This document shows, in pieces, positions 15,156 through 22,159 of a stretch of 36,211 bases of DNA. The stretch's first letter is position 1. Each line of letters starts with the position of its first letter. A model generated the notes under the pieces. It was given only the letters and a program-made list of their open reading frames with translations. It was not told where the DNA came from and made no database searches. The position numbers and the translations under genes are program-made. Source of the stretch: a virus; the IMG/VR virus record IMGVR_UViG_3300034418_004925, positions 1-36,211 of that record. One strand, written 5' to 3'.

Positions 15156-15876
15156 TTTCTTTCTCCAAATATTTGATATAATTCGACATGCCATGATCTC
15201 TCGCTCCATCGAAAGGTTGTCTTTTTTTCCATGCTGCCATACGACCACGCCAACCGTCTTTAAATCTTTGCCAACTTGTCATCTTCCTAATGTTTCCATA
15301 GAAGTTTATATAGCGCAACTCCCCATGATGTCTATATCCCATCCATTTAAACGGAACCTTAGGAACTATATCATTGTTATTTACATGTCTATAATGTGGG
15401 GCTTTAATTGATTTCACCCATTCAGCATTTCCTGCTCTTGGTGAGCCGTATGTGTATAGACCAGTAACTTTATCACCCAACCTGCTTGCTGCGATAGTAG
15501 CCATTGCACCACCCAGAGAATGACCACAGATATACAAATGGTAACACTTCTGGGCTTCCATGACCTCTAGAATGTTGTGCCAAATTTTATTAACTTCTTC
15601 TTGGAATCCATTGTGGACTTTACCATGGCCATTGTGTGCTGCATCAGGCCAGGCATTTAGATCTGCTTTAATATCAGAAAATTCGTCTGGCTCTGTGCCT
15701 CTAAAACATATAGCCATTTCCTTATCGTCCCAAATTACATGACACTGCGCACCTTTCACTTCGATGAACTTGTGACCTTTCCATCCCATTTTCTTATAAA
15801 GCTTTTTGGCTTCTTTCCCATCCAAATAAGCAATGCCGGCCAACTGCGACATTTCATAACATCTCTCAATAGACAT
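15148..15876 (-). CDS. Class-3 lipase-like alpha/beta hydrolase
   Basis: 242 residues. CGHSLGGAMATIAA (nucleophile Ser120 in GHSLG), NNNDIVPKVP (Asp169) and DHGMSNY (His228) form the catalytic triad in the order of the lipase class-3 family (PF01764). CFRGTEPDEFSDIKADL supplies the family's oxyanion and strand region. No signal peptide, so it would act on the cytoplasmic face or reach lipid by another route. Its neighbours are small membrane proteins and a coiled-coil membrane protein. I infer membrane-lipid attack during lysis or envelope remodelling. Gly/Ser chemistry looks intact. Confidence 0.88.
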   Translation of the reverse strand: MSIERCYEMSQLAGIAYLDGKEAKKLYKKMGWKGHKFIEVKGAQCHVIWDDKEMAICFRGTEPDEFSDIKADLNAWPDAAHNGHGKVHNGFQEEVNKIWHNILEVMEAQKCYHLYICGHSLGGAMATIAASRLGDKVTGLYTYGSPRAGNAEWVKSIKAPHYRHVNNNDIVPKVPFKWMGYRHHGELRYINFYGNIRKMTSWQRFKDGWRGRMAAWKKRQPFDGARDHGMSNYIKYLEKENG

Positions 15877-15884
15877 AATACCTC

Positions 15885-16580
15885 CTAGTCATTAAGTGGA
15901 TTGTCTAAAGCCTCTTCAATTGTTTTCTTGATTTCGGTTTCAAGATCATCCATTTTAAATTCTAGATCAGCGGTCGTCTCTTTCATAACGTCACGTGTAT
16001 CTTTTTCAGATTCTCTCATAGTCATTTCCACCTCCCTTAAGGTAGCGGAAGTTTCTGATCTAATTTCGCCCATAGTATCTCTGATCTTTTCAAGCTCTAG
16101 TTTTAGGTTGTTCGACATTACCTCTAGTTCGTCTTGAGCTTCTTTTAGATCAGCCGCGGCTTCAGCCAATTGTTGTTTTGTTTTATTCTCAAATTTATCT
16201 ATAGTATTTTCGGTCTTAATTTCAAATGATTCGATTGAATCCTTTGTCTTATCAACTGATTCATCTACCTTAGCATCTAAACGATCAAGGGTACCTTCCA
16301 TCTTCAGCAGGTCGTCCTTTAGATCGTTTTTAATATCTCTGGTATACGTTATTGCTTCATCAATCCGTAGCATAGACTCATCTAGCTTTTGTATCACTAA
16401 AGCATTCTCTGCAGCTATAGCATCGATGTCAATCTCTTGTATAATCTCTTTCATATCCATGTAGTCTTTGTAGAACTCAAAGCCGGCCCAAGCTGCACCG
16501 CCTAACGTGGATAATGCCGTCAGAACGGCAAACATTTTTCCGCCCCTGAATGTTGTGCCAGCAAATTCAAATTCTGCCAT
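15885..16580 (-). CDS. Membrane-anchored long coiled-coil protein
   Basis: 231 residues. An N-terminal hydrophobic segment (about 16-36, MFAVLTALSTLGGAAWAGFE) is followed by nearly 190 residues of unbroken charged helix with heptads (for example LKDDLLKMEGTLDRLDAKVD, LEKIRDTMGEIRSETS). This looks like a single-span anchor with a long rod. It may act as a spanin-like or membrane-linking protein; sequence alone does not decide. It is directly upstream of the lipase (8 bases). Confidence 0.75.
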   Translation of the reverse strand: MAEFEFAGTTFRGGKMFAVLTALSTLGGAAWAGFEFYKDYMDMKEIIQEIDIDAIAAENALVIQKLDESMLRIDEAITYTRDIKNDLKDDLLKMEGTLDRLDAKVDESVDKTKDSIESFEIKTENTIDKFENKTKQQLAEAAADLKEAQDELEVMSNNLKLELEKIRDTMGEIRSETSATLREVEMTMRESEKDTRDVMKETTADLEFKMDDLETEIKKTIEEALDNPLND

Positions 16581-16901
16581 TTATCTTTCTCCTAATGGTA
16601 TTTCTATTCCTGCTACTATACCCTTTAACTTATAATCTTCTATCCCCGGCATAGCAAAAAAGTTACCAGCTTTAAATCTAGCCATTGGAACTATGTGGGC
16701 TGAAGTGTATCCCGTCATAAATCCCAATTCAATGTTATCATTTAGATCCCAACTTAAATAATTACCTATTTTCTTTTCACTATTTACAAGTAATCCGTAA
16801 TTATAACGACCTCGCTCACATGTGGCATATGGATGAATCATATTATAGCCGTCATCCATATTCAAATGGAGTGACAGCGCCAACCCTAAAAGACAGTTCA
16901 T
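16581..16901 (-). CDS. Small exported beta-strand protein, 106 aa
   Basis: 106 residues with a short hydrophobic N-terminus (MNCLLGLALSLHLN) and a beta-rich body with alternating aromatic and small residues (YNYGLLVNSEKKIGNYLSWD, FMTGYTSAHIVPMARFKAG, IVAGIEIPLGER). This resembles small outer-membrane-barrel-type phage proteins, but the family is unproved and the signal region is short. ATGA overlap with the large secreted gene upstream. Exported or envelope-related by inference. Confidence 0.6.
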   Translation of the reverse strand: MNCLLGLALSLHLNMDDGYNMIHPYATCERGRYNYGLLVNSEKKIGNYLSWDLNDNIELGFMTGYTSAHIVPMARFKAGNFFAMPGIEDYKLKGIVAGIEIPLGER

Positions 16902-18661
16902 CTATTGTCGTATTGCATCCTTACTAGTGCGTTATGTTTTTCGTCACTTGCCCCGTTAAAGAATCTTGAATTTGGGTTATCATGATTTTTTTGGTTTGGG
17001 TAAATCTCCTTTGGTTTATAAAAATCTGCGTCAGCCATTTGAAGTTGTTGGTATTGGCTGAATAATGGGTTATATCCTAAAAGTGCGGATCGTGCATCTT
17101 CATCATCACTGCCTTCAAATGCCTTTGCTACCAGCTCGGCTTCTTCCATAGTACTCATAGGTTCAGCAATTTCTTCTTTTGGTTCTGGTAGTTTAAGTTC
17201 GAATGTAGGAGATGTTACTTGACTTATAATATTATTTAAAATATCATTTGCGGTTTCTACATTTACATCATCCACAATTATTTCTAACTGCAAAACATTC
17301 TCTTCTAAATTTAAAGCTGCAAATTGTTGTTGTGAAACATTAGAAGCAATTGACTGTACGTTCTCTATTAATTGCTCCTCCATTTCAAAGGATAGTTCAG
17401 CAGACTCTTGGGCCTGCTCCATTACAAAACTAGTGGATTGTTGGTCTGATTGAATAGATGATGTTGTAGCACTGCTTATGGCATTATTGGCCGCGGCAGC
17501 AGCGTCAGCAACAGCGCCTCTAGCCACATCCAACGGATTAATCCGTACCCTTGGGCTCGTTCCAGTTTCCGCCACAGTGTCATTTAATATATCTGGTTCA
17601 AGATCGCCAGCAACTTCTATGGGCTCTTCCAACACTTCTTCAATGGCATCTTCTATTACCTCTACTACTGGTTCTGGTCCTGGCTGAGATTCTTCAATAA
17701 CTTTCTCAGTACGTGGAGTTTCATTAACTTCTTCAATTGTTCCTGTGTCATTTGTCATCTCCGCCATTGCTAGTTGTTCGGCCAACATGGCCTCTTGTTG
17801 TTCTTGTAGTGCCGTAGCATATCCAGGGCATCTAGCATCATTCAAAGGATCACTACAATCCAATGGTTCTTTATAAACAAAGATGGAATAGATACCAGCT
17901 TCTCTAAACTCTGGACCCCAGTAGCCAGCCCAGTAACCAGCATCTTTACCCTCAACTTCTAGCGTAAGTGTATCAACTTTATCGCCCATTAAAAAAGGAT
18001 CATACCACTGCATTCCATTTTTTTGTTCCCAGTCACTTATTGAATATGAGTAATCCCACTCTCTTTCATCAAGGACATTTCCATCATTATCTTTGACAAT
18101 GACTCTTACATATAATGGGTCTTGATTATTGACTTGAACTGCGCTTGTATCATTAGCATTGTAATTTTTAACTTTCCACTGCCATAAGTATCCAACAACT
18201 TGAACACCCGCAACTTTTAAAGCATCATTTATAATGTCTTGTGTTTGAGAAACTATTGTATTATTGTATCCGAAACGAATAGCTCCATCACCATTAGTAC
18301 CTATATTAGCACATGAACCACCAGACGTTCCACCCCAAGATCCATCTCCGCCATTAGAAGCTGAAGGATCTAAACATCCAGTTGTGGCTGTCCAAGAGTC
18401 TATAGAGTAAGTTGTATTTTCACTTTCAAACCATCCCGTTCCTAAAAACCCACCGTCTCCAGTCGTAGTTGCAGTAACATTATTATCAATCAGCTGTTCC
18501 ATATATGTGCGTTCATTATATTCCAACAGATCATCAGGATTCGATGGAGCAGCATACAGCGTTCCCATATCAATATCTTGTTGGGTTAGGTCCTGCGCGC
18601 TAGAGTATTGCGAGAAGAGCCAAGAGCATACCAAGACCGATGAAAGTGTTTGCTTTAGCAT
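16898..18661 (-). CDS. Large exported protein with signal peptide
   Basis: I prefer ATG 18661 (MLKQTLSSVLVCSWLFSQYS), which gives a normal signal peptide cut after SSAQ; an upstream ATG at 18712 adds a basic 17-residue extension, and neither has a strong Shine-Dalgarno. The mature protein (about 560 residues) has an N-terminal beta-rich region with Gly/Ser/Asn turns and Cys (about 70-270), a long Glu/Pro-rich linker (VEVIEDAIEEVLEEPIEV), an Ala-rich helical region, and a hydrophilic tail. It overlaps the Asn/Thr-repeat gene by 62 bases. No family recognised. Probably periplasmic or envelope-exposed. Confidence 0.75.
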   Translation of the reverse strand: MLKQTLSSVLVCSWLFSQYSSAQDLTQQDIDMGTLYAAPSNPDDLLEYNERTYMEQLIDNNVTATTTGDGGFLGTGWFESENTTYSIDSWTATTGCLDPSASNGGDGSWGGTSGGSCANIGTNGDGAIRFGYNNTIVSQTQDIINDALKVAGVQVVGYLWQWKVKNYNANDTSAVQVNNQDPLYVRVIVKDNDGNVLDEREWDYSYSISDWEQKNGMQWYDPFLMGDKVDTLTLEVEGKDAGYWAGYWGPEFREAGIYSIFVYKEPLDCSDPLNDARCPGYATALQEQQEAMLAEQLAMAEMTNDTGTIEEVNETPRTEKVIEESQPGPEPVVEVIEDAIEEVLEEPIEVAGDLEPDILNDTVAETGTSPRVRINPLDVARGAVADAAAAANNAISSATTSSIQSDQQSTSFVMEQAQESAELSFEMEEQLIENVQSIASNVSQQQFAALNLEENVLQLEIIVDDVNVETANDILNNIISQVTSPTFELKLPEPKEEIAEPMSTMEEAELVAKAFEGSDDEDARSALLGYNPLFSQYQQLQMADADFYKPKEIYPNQKNHDNPNSRFFNGASDEKHNALVRMQYDNR

Positions 18662-19589
18662 GGGGTGTAGTTTCTTCTGTTTGTGGAATAGGTTTTTCTT
18701 CTGGGAATTCATCCCATAGTGCCTGTGCTTGGTCTCCTATAGTACCATCAAATGGGCAAGGGGTGCCAGCCATTCTCATAGCGTTGAATACCGCTGCATC
18801 TTGACACATTAAAGCTACCGCAGCAACCTTCATACCCATATTATAAAGAGCTTTAGAGTTCTTTAGTCTCTCACAGTTTATATCTCTTATGTGCCCACCA
18901 CCGCTCATCCCAAGTATTTGGGTTTGCACAGAACTAGACCATGTCACTGTACAGTTGTCATTACCACCTGACATAATGGTAGGTGCTATTGCTGATGGCG
19001 GTGGGGATTCAATCTTTTGAGTAACGTCTGATGTAGATGTATTTTGATTTACATTGGCATTAGTATTGCTAGACGTACTACTCATGGTAGTATTACTAGT
19101 GTTATTGTTTGTATTAACATTAGTATTTGTATTGGTGTTTGTACTAGTATTCGTATTGGTATTGGTATTTGTACTAGTATTTGTGTTGGTGTTATCCGTA
19201 GTCACACTAGATGTATTATCAGAAGTGCTATTGACCGTGCTAGTGGTAGTGTTATCTATAGTCGAAGTATTCGTATTAGTATTTGTACTAGTATTAGTAT
19301 TTGTATTATTTGTCGTACTAGTATTCGTATTCGTGTTTGTCGAAGTGGTTGTACTATCTACAGTACTAGTATTCGTGTTTGTATTAGTATTTGTATTTGT
19401 ACTAGTGATCGTCGTATCATTAGTATTCGTATTATCAGTAGTTACAGTGCTAGTTGTGGTTGTAGTACTATCATTGTTTGTTTCTACATAGCTAGTACTA
19501 TCAAAATTACCATCTGCGTCATTAGCGACTTGGGCCTGAACAACAGATGATGCCATAACGAAGAGAACTGCGGACAGAAGTCTCTTCAT
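18600..19589 (-). CDS. Exported Asn/Thr-repeat protein with C-terminal membrane anchor
   Basis: 329 residues. Signal peptide MKRLLSAVLFVMASSVVQAQ (cut near AQA/QV), then about 150 residues of Asn-Thr/Ser-Thr repeats (TNTNTNTST and variants, about 35-185), a folded Cys-containing domain (about 200-290), and a hydrophobic C-terminus (ANTFIGLGMLLALLAIL). This layout suits a secreted protein tethered to the membrane with a long flexible spacer. It follows the late TATAAATA promoter at 19623, so it is probably a late gene. Function unknown; repeat count may vary between relatives. Confidence 0.85.
   Translation of the reverse strand: MKRLLSAVLFVMASSVVQAQVANDADGNFDSTSYVETNNDSTTTTTSTVTTDNTNTNDTTITSTNTNTNTNTNTSTVDSTTTSTNTNTNTSTTNNTNTNTSTNTNTNTSTIDNTTTSTVNSTSDNTSSVTTDNTNTNTSTNTNTNTNTSTNTNTNTNVNTNNNTSNTTMSSTSSNTNANVNQNTSTSDVTQKIESPPPSAIAPTIMSGGNDNCTVTWSSSVQTQILGMSGGGHIRDINCERLKNSKALYNMGMKVAAVALMCQDAAVFNAMRMAGTPCPFDGTIGDQAQALWDEFPEEKPIPQTEETTPHAKANTFIGLGMLLALLAIL
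19035..19490 (-). repeat. Asn/Thr-coding low-complexity repeat tract
   Basis: Short in-frame units coding NT, ST and DT alternate for about 450 bases inside the exported repeat protein. The codons vary (AAT/AAC, ACT/ACA/ACC), so the protein repeat is better kept than the DNA repeat. It also creates a long open frame of Val/Leu on the other strand that is not a gene. Confidence 0.85.
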
Positions 19590-19622
19590 AATATTTTTCC
19601 CTTATGAATTATTAGTCTTTCG

Positions 19623-19630
19623 TATTTATA
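19623..19630 (-). promoter_or_regulatory. T4-type late promoter TATAAATA
   Basis: Exact TATAAATA on the minus strand, 33 bases before the ATG of the Asn/Thr-repeat protein. It predicts late expression of the exported-protein and membrane-lipase block to its left. Confidence 0.8.
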
Positions 19631-19640
19631 CAAAAATTTT

Positions 19641-20072
19641 TTAGAAACTTTGTTTATCTACTTTTGGGGGCTCCCAGGGCTGGGGATCGGTCCAGGGTTG
19701 GAAGTTCCCTGCAGGGGAAAGTAAACATATCATACCATCGGGAAACTGAATTGTAATAGAAGCGTTTTTGGTTTCCATATTCCACCAAACAGCAACTGCA
19801 CCTCTAAAATACCTATTGCTAGAATATTCCTTAACAGCTCCGTTACCTACAAACATTAATCTTTCGTCACTATTCTTTTGAATGTCGAATACAATGGGGA
19901 AATAATCACAAGGTGCGTGGATTAAAACACCCTTCCCGCCCGGTTGAGTTTCAGGTTCGGGTAATTCAGGCTTAGCAGGAGGCTCTAATTGTTGAGCACT
20001 TAATGCTGTTCCAGCAAAAATAAAACATGCTAGAAATATTGCAGTTCTTATAATACTATATCTTCCATACAT
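19641..20072 (-). CDS. Exported hypothetical protein, 143 aa
   Basis: A signal peptide (about 1-26, FLACFIFAGTALSA, cut before QQLEPP) is followed by a Pro-rich segment (EPPAKPELPEPETQPGG) and a small beta domain with two Cys residues (HAPCDYFPIVFD and FPDGMICLLSPAG) that could form a disulfide in the periplasm. Strong Shine-Dalgarno (GAGGAGAATATAATG). No family recognised. The terminator upstream suggests it needs its own start or read-through; only a poor CATAAATA box (20148-20155) is seen. Confidence 0.8.
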   Translation of the reverse strand: MYGRYSIIRTAIFLACFIFAGTALSAQQLEPPAKPELPEPETQPGGKGVLIHAPCDYFPIVFDIQKNSDERLMFVGNGAVKEYSSNRYFRGAVAVWWNMETKNASITIQFPDGMICLLSPAGNFQPWTDPQPWEPPKVDKQSF

Positions 20073-20085
20073 TATATTCTCCTCT

Positions 20086-20117
20086 ATAAAAAATAGGGAG
20101 CTAACCGTGGCTCCCTG
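20086..20117 (-). terminator. Rho-independent terminator
   Basis: Stem AGGGAGC and GCTCCCT (7 bp, 8-base loop) followed on the minus strand by ATTTTTTAT. It lies after the porin-like gene and ends the tmRNA-membrane protein-porin transcript. Confidence 0.85.
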
Positions 20118-20161
20118 CGTGTCTATTACGTGACAACCCGATAATAATATTTATGATAATA

Positions 20162-20953
20162 TTAGAAGGAGAATGTAAGACCTACGCTGGGCTTAAATTC
20201 TTCTGCATCAAAATTATAATTGGCGCCAGCGCTTACTTCTGCTCCGCCAAGATTATAAACATATTCACCACCTATGTTTTGTAGTGTTTCATCAGTATCA
20301 CCATTCAAGTAAGCTGTTGCACCCATAATTGACGCAGTTGTTTCGAAGCCAAGTTTCTCTGCATCAATATCATATGAAAGTGCCCCACCAACTCCTAAAC
20401 CAGCTGCTTCGAACCCGTTAACACCTGCACCAAGTACAGTGTTTTCGGTATCAAAGTTGTAGTCCAGAGCTGCAGTAACATCCATGCCCATTACACCGAG
20501 TGTGTAAGAACCTTGCAAATTGCTAAGATCTGTCAGATCGGTACCCCAATCAGTAAATCCTACCGCTACTGATGCACCAGCTACTTCCACTTTCACTGAC
20601 TCTGCCATGGCAGGTTTAGCCAGTGTCTGGTTTCCTTCTGCATCGGGCATAAGCCCGTTGTCGTCACCAATAGAAAGACCGATACCAGCAACTGATGTGC
20701 CTACGGTCCAGTTATCTAGTACAACGGCATTGCCATCTGTTGCACTAAAGTCTAGGTCTATGTTAGCCAAACCTGCAGCATCGATGCCAAGGTCTAGACC
20801 CATAGATCCGGCCATGTCGCCGGCTGCAGTTTCTGCTAAAGTTATACCGACTTCGCCAGAAATAGTTGGCCCTGCACTGGCCGTTGTGTCTTCAGCAAAT
20901 GCTACGCCGGCGAACGATGTAGCGATTGCGGATGTGATAAGTAACTTTTTCAT
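20162..20953 (-). CDS. Porin-like outer-membrane protein
   Basis: 263 residues. Signal peptide MKKLLITSAIATSFAGVAFA, then an acidic body of alternating strands with small and hydrophobic residues (GPTISGEVGITLAETAAGDM, GGALSYDIDAEKLGFETTAS, GGEYVYNLGGAEVSAGANYN) ending GLTFSF. A terminal Phe is the usual BAM-recognition end of outer-membrane barrels. The style resembles alphaproteobacterial porins, and it looks like a complete small barrel of perhaps 12-16 strands. Co-transcribed with the tmRNA and a small membrane protein, ending at the terminator at 20086. May replace or mask a host porin; inference. Confidence 0.75.
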   Translation of the reverse strand: MKKLLITSAIATSFAGVAFAEDTTASAGPTISGEVGITLAETAAGDMAGSMGLDLGIDAAGLANIDLDFSATDGNAVVLDNWTVGTSVAGIGLSIGDDNGLMPDAEGNQTLAKPAMAESVKVEVAGASVAVGFTDWGTDLTDLSNLQGSYTLGVMGMDVTAALDYNFDTENTVLGAGVNGFEAAGLGVGGALSYDIDAEKLGFETTASIMGATAYLNGDTDETLQNIGGEYVYNLGGAEVSAGANYNFDAEEFKPSVGLTFSF

Positions 20954-20968
20954 TATTATTTCCTATTA

Positions 20969-21199
20969 TTACTTTTTGTTCCAAATCTCATATAGAACCC
21001 AAACTGCGATCAAACCAACTAGTCCTTGAGCGCCTAACATCGCGATGATACCGCTAACATTAGTAATTACGCTAGCTGTTGGGAGAAACGGAATTGCACC
21101 AAGTCCCAAGACTTCTAGTACAATCATAAGAGCTGCGATACTAATACCGACTTCTGCTAGTGCCCCTGCCCATGTTTTTACTTTGTTTAGAATTTCCAT
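20969..21199 (-). CDS. Holin-like two-span membrane protein
   Basis: ATG at 21199 (MEILNKVKTWAGALAEVGIS) follows a Shine-Dalgarno AAAGGAATAACAATT at usual spacing; the upstream extension runs towards the tmRNA and is rejected. The 76-residue protein has two hydrophobic segments (about 12-32 and 46-70) joined by AIPFLPTASVITNVSG and a short basic end (EIWNKK). This is a typical holin or small phage membrane protein; related sequences occur in marine phages. It lies between the tmRNA and the porin. Confidence 0.75.
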   Translation of the reverse strand: MEILNKVKTWAGALAEVGISIAALMIVLEVLGLGAIPFLPTASVITNVSGIIAMLGAQGLVGLIAVWVLYEIWNKK

Positions 21200-21237
21200 A
21201 ATTGTTATTCCTTTATTTGTTATTCGCCACACTTCTG

Positions 21238-21490
21238 TTGCTAGGCAGTGGCCGCCCCCTGTGATTATGCTGCTAGAGCAAATCCAGATGGTGCAAAATT
21301 ATCGTTTGCATTTGTGTTTTGTAAACTGGACTACATGTCGATCCTATTTCAGCCCCATCAAAAACACACCTTCTTGGCCCGACTAAGGGTTGTGTGCTGC
21401 ACCACACCTATTGTGCAGATAGGCGAAGTGTGTTTTTGGTGGAGCTGCTGGGTACCGCCCCCAGGTCCATATAACCTTTATAACGTCTAC
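21238..21490 (-). ncRNA. ssrA: Circularly permuted two-piece tmRNA
   Basis: Read on the minus strand. Acceptor piece (about 21490-21437): helix-2 strand TGGAC (21469-21465), T-arm CTGGG-GGCGGTA-CCCAG (21464-21448), acceptor 3' half CAGCTCC (21447-21441), discriminator A, CCA (21439-21437). An intervening hairpin (21436-21357) joins it to the coding piece, which starts GGGGCTG (21356-21350), pairs 7/7 with the acceptor half, and has the G3-U70 pair that alanyl-tRNA synthetase reads. It then has AGGATCGACA (D-analogue), GTCCA (21331-21327, pairs with TGGAC) and a tag frame (21309-21265) coding ANDNFAPSGFALAA then TAA. The tag end and stop lie in a hairpin (21281-21270 with 21248-21238). This order (acceptor before coding) is the alphaproteobacterial two-piece form. 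Confidence 0.93.
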
Positions 21491-21496
21491 TTCTTT

Positions 21497-21525
21497 ATTT
21501 AATCACATATCCGAGAAATTGTAAA
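21497..21525 (-). promoter_or_regulatory. Promoter of the tmRNA transcript
   Basis: Minus strand: TTTACA (21525-21520), 17-bp spacer, TTAAAT (21502-21497). The start would fall near 21490, at the acceptor-piece end of the tmRNA. It lacks the G-rich upstream element seen at the early promoters. Confidence 0.65.
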
Positions 21526-21600
21526 TACCATAAAACTATATTTTTACTTCGTGACATAATTATCACTTTCCAATTCTCGTCGTATGCTATGGTGATATTC

Positions 21601-22005
21601 TTATACTTCTTTATCGTGTACGTAGAGCTGGATGAGGGCATAGTGTAATACCTTCATTAAGTCTTTTCTAGCGTCTGCAGAAGAACCCTTCTTACCGTAC
21701 CGCTGTGCGTACTTGAGGACATTGCCAATACAGAAACCCGTGCCATGTCCACCATCAACAATAAATTCAGTAGCTTGGAATTTTTCTTTTGCATAGTGCT
21801 GACCATATGTGCTATCGACGTACTCCTTAAATTCTTTGATTAGTTCTGCTTCATTGAATTTATAATCAATATTTGGAACGAGAGTAAACGTATATTCGGT
21901 ATCTTCATAACCCTCTTTGGGCCAATCCTTATAATCCTCAAAATCTGATGAGTCAATCATCAAGGTTGATGTATCGATTGTGACGACGTTTTTTTCTTTT
22001 GCCAT
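21601..22005 (-). CDS. DUF3310-like phage protein
   Basis: ATG at 22005 (MAKEKNVVTIDTSTLMIDSS) follows GAGGAGACTTGGAT; the TTG two codons upstream is rejected. The 134-residue protein has GTGFCIGNVLKYAQRYGKKG near its end, followed by DARKDLMKVLHYALIQLYVH. That is the core of the DUF3310 (SaV-like, phage nucleotide-kinase-associated) family, whose biochemical role is unknown. The N-terminal half is unrelated and acidic. It overlaps the DUF1289 gene by 53 bases. Confidence 0.7.
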   Translation of the reverse strand: MAKEKNVVTIDTSTLMIDSSDFEDYKDWPKEGYEDTEYTFTLVPNIDYKFNEAELIKEFKEYVDSTYGQHYAKEKFQATEFIVDGGHGTGFCIGNVLKYAQRYGKKGSSADARKDLMKVLHYALIQLYVHDKEV

Positions 22006-22159
22006 ATCCAAGTCTCCTCATTATTTCCATACGTTTTTCATGGTCGTATGAAATCCATTCTGTTATCTCATCTATCGTTCTGCCACACCCAATGCATGTC
22101 CTATTCGGACCAATCTTACAGACTTGAATGCATGGTGTAACATATAAATCCTTATTCAT
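21953..22159 (-). CDS. DUF1289 small Cys protein
   Basis: 68 residues. TPCIQVCKIGPNRTCIGCGR has four Cys (10, 14, 22, 25) in the C-x3-C...C-x2-C pattern of DUF1289, followed by TIDEITEWISYDHEKRMEIM and a basic tail. The family is common in proteobacteria and may bind a metal; its function is unknown. It overlaps the SleB gene by 8 bases and the next gene by 53, so it probably shares a coupled operon. Confidence 0.85.
   Translation of the reverse strand: MNKDLYVTPCIQVCKIGPNRTCIGCGRTIDEITEWISYDHEKRMEIMRRLGYGKRKKRRHNRYINLDD

Noticed and set aside
19044-19550. Two long plus-strand open frames (Ile/Ser-rich and Val/Leu-rich)
   Set aside because: They are the mirror of the Asn/Thr repeat tract on the minus strand, have no ribosome site and show artefactual low complexity.
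20148-20155. CATAAATA as a late promoter for the 143-aa exported protein
   Set aside because: One mismatch to TATAAATA, and a terminator lies between it and the gene.
21317-21329. TTTACA inside the tmRNA coding piece
   Set aside because: It lies within the tmRNA structure near helix 2 and has no convincing -10 or gene start after it.
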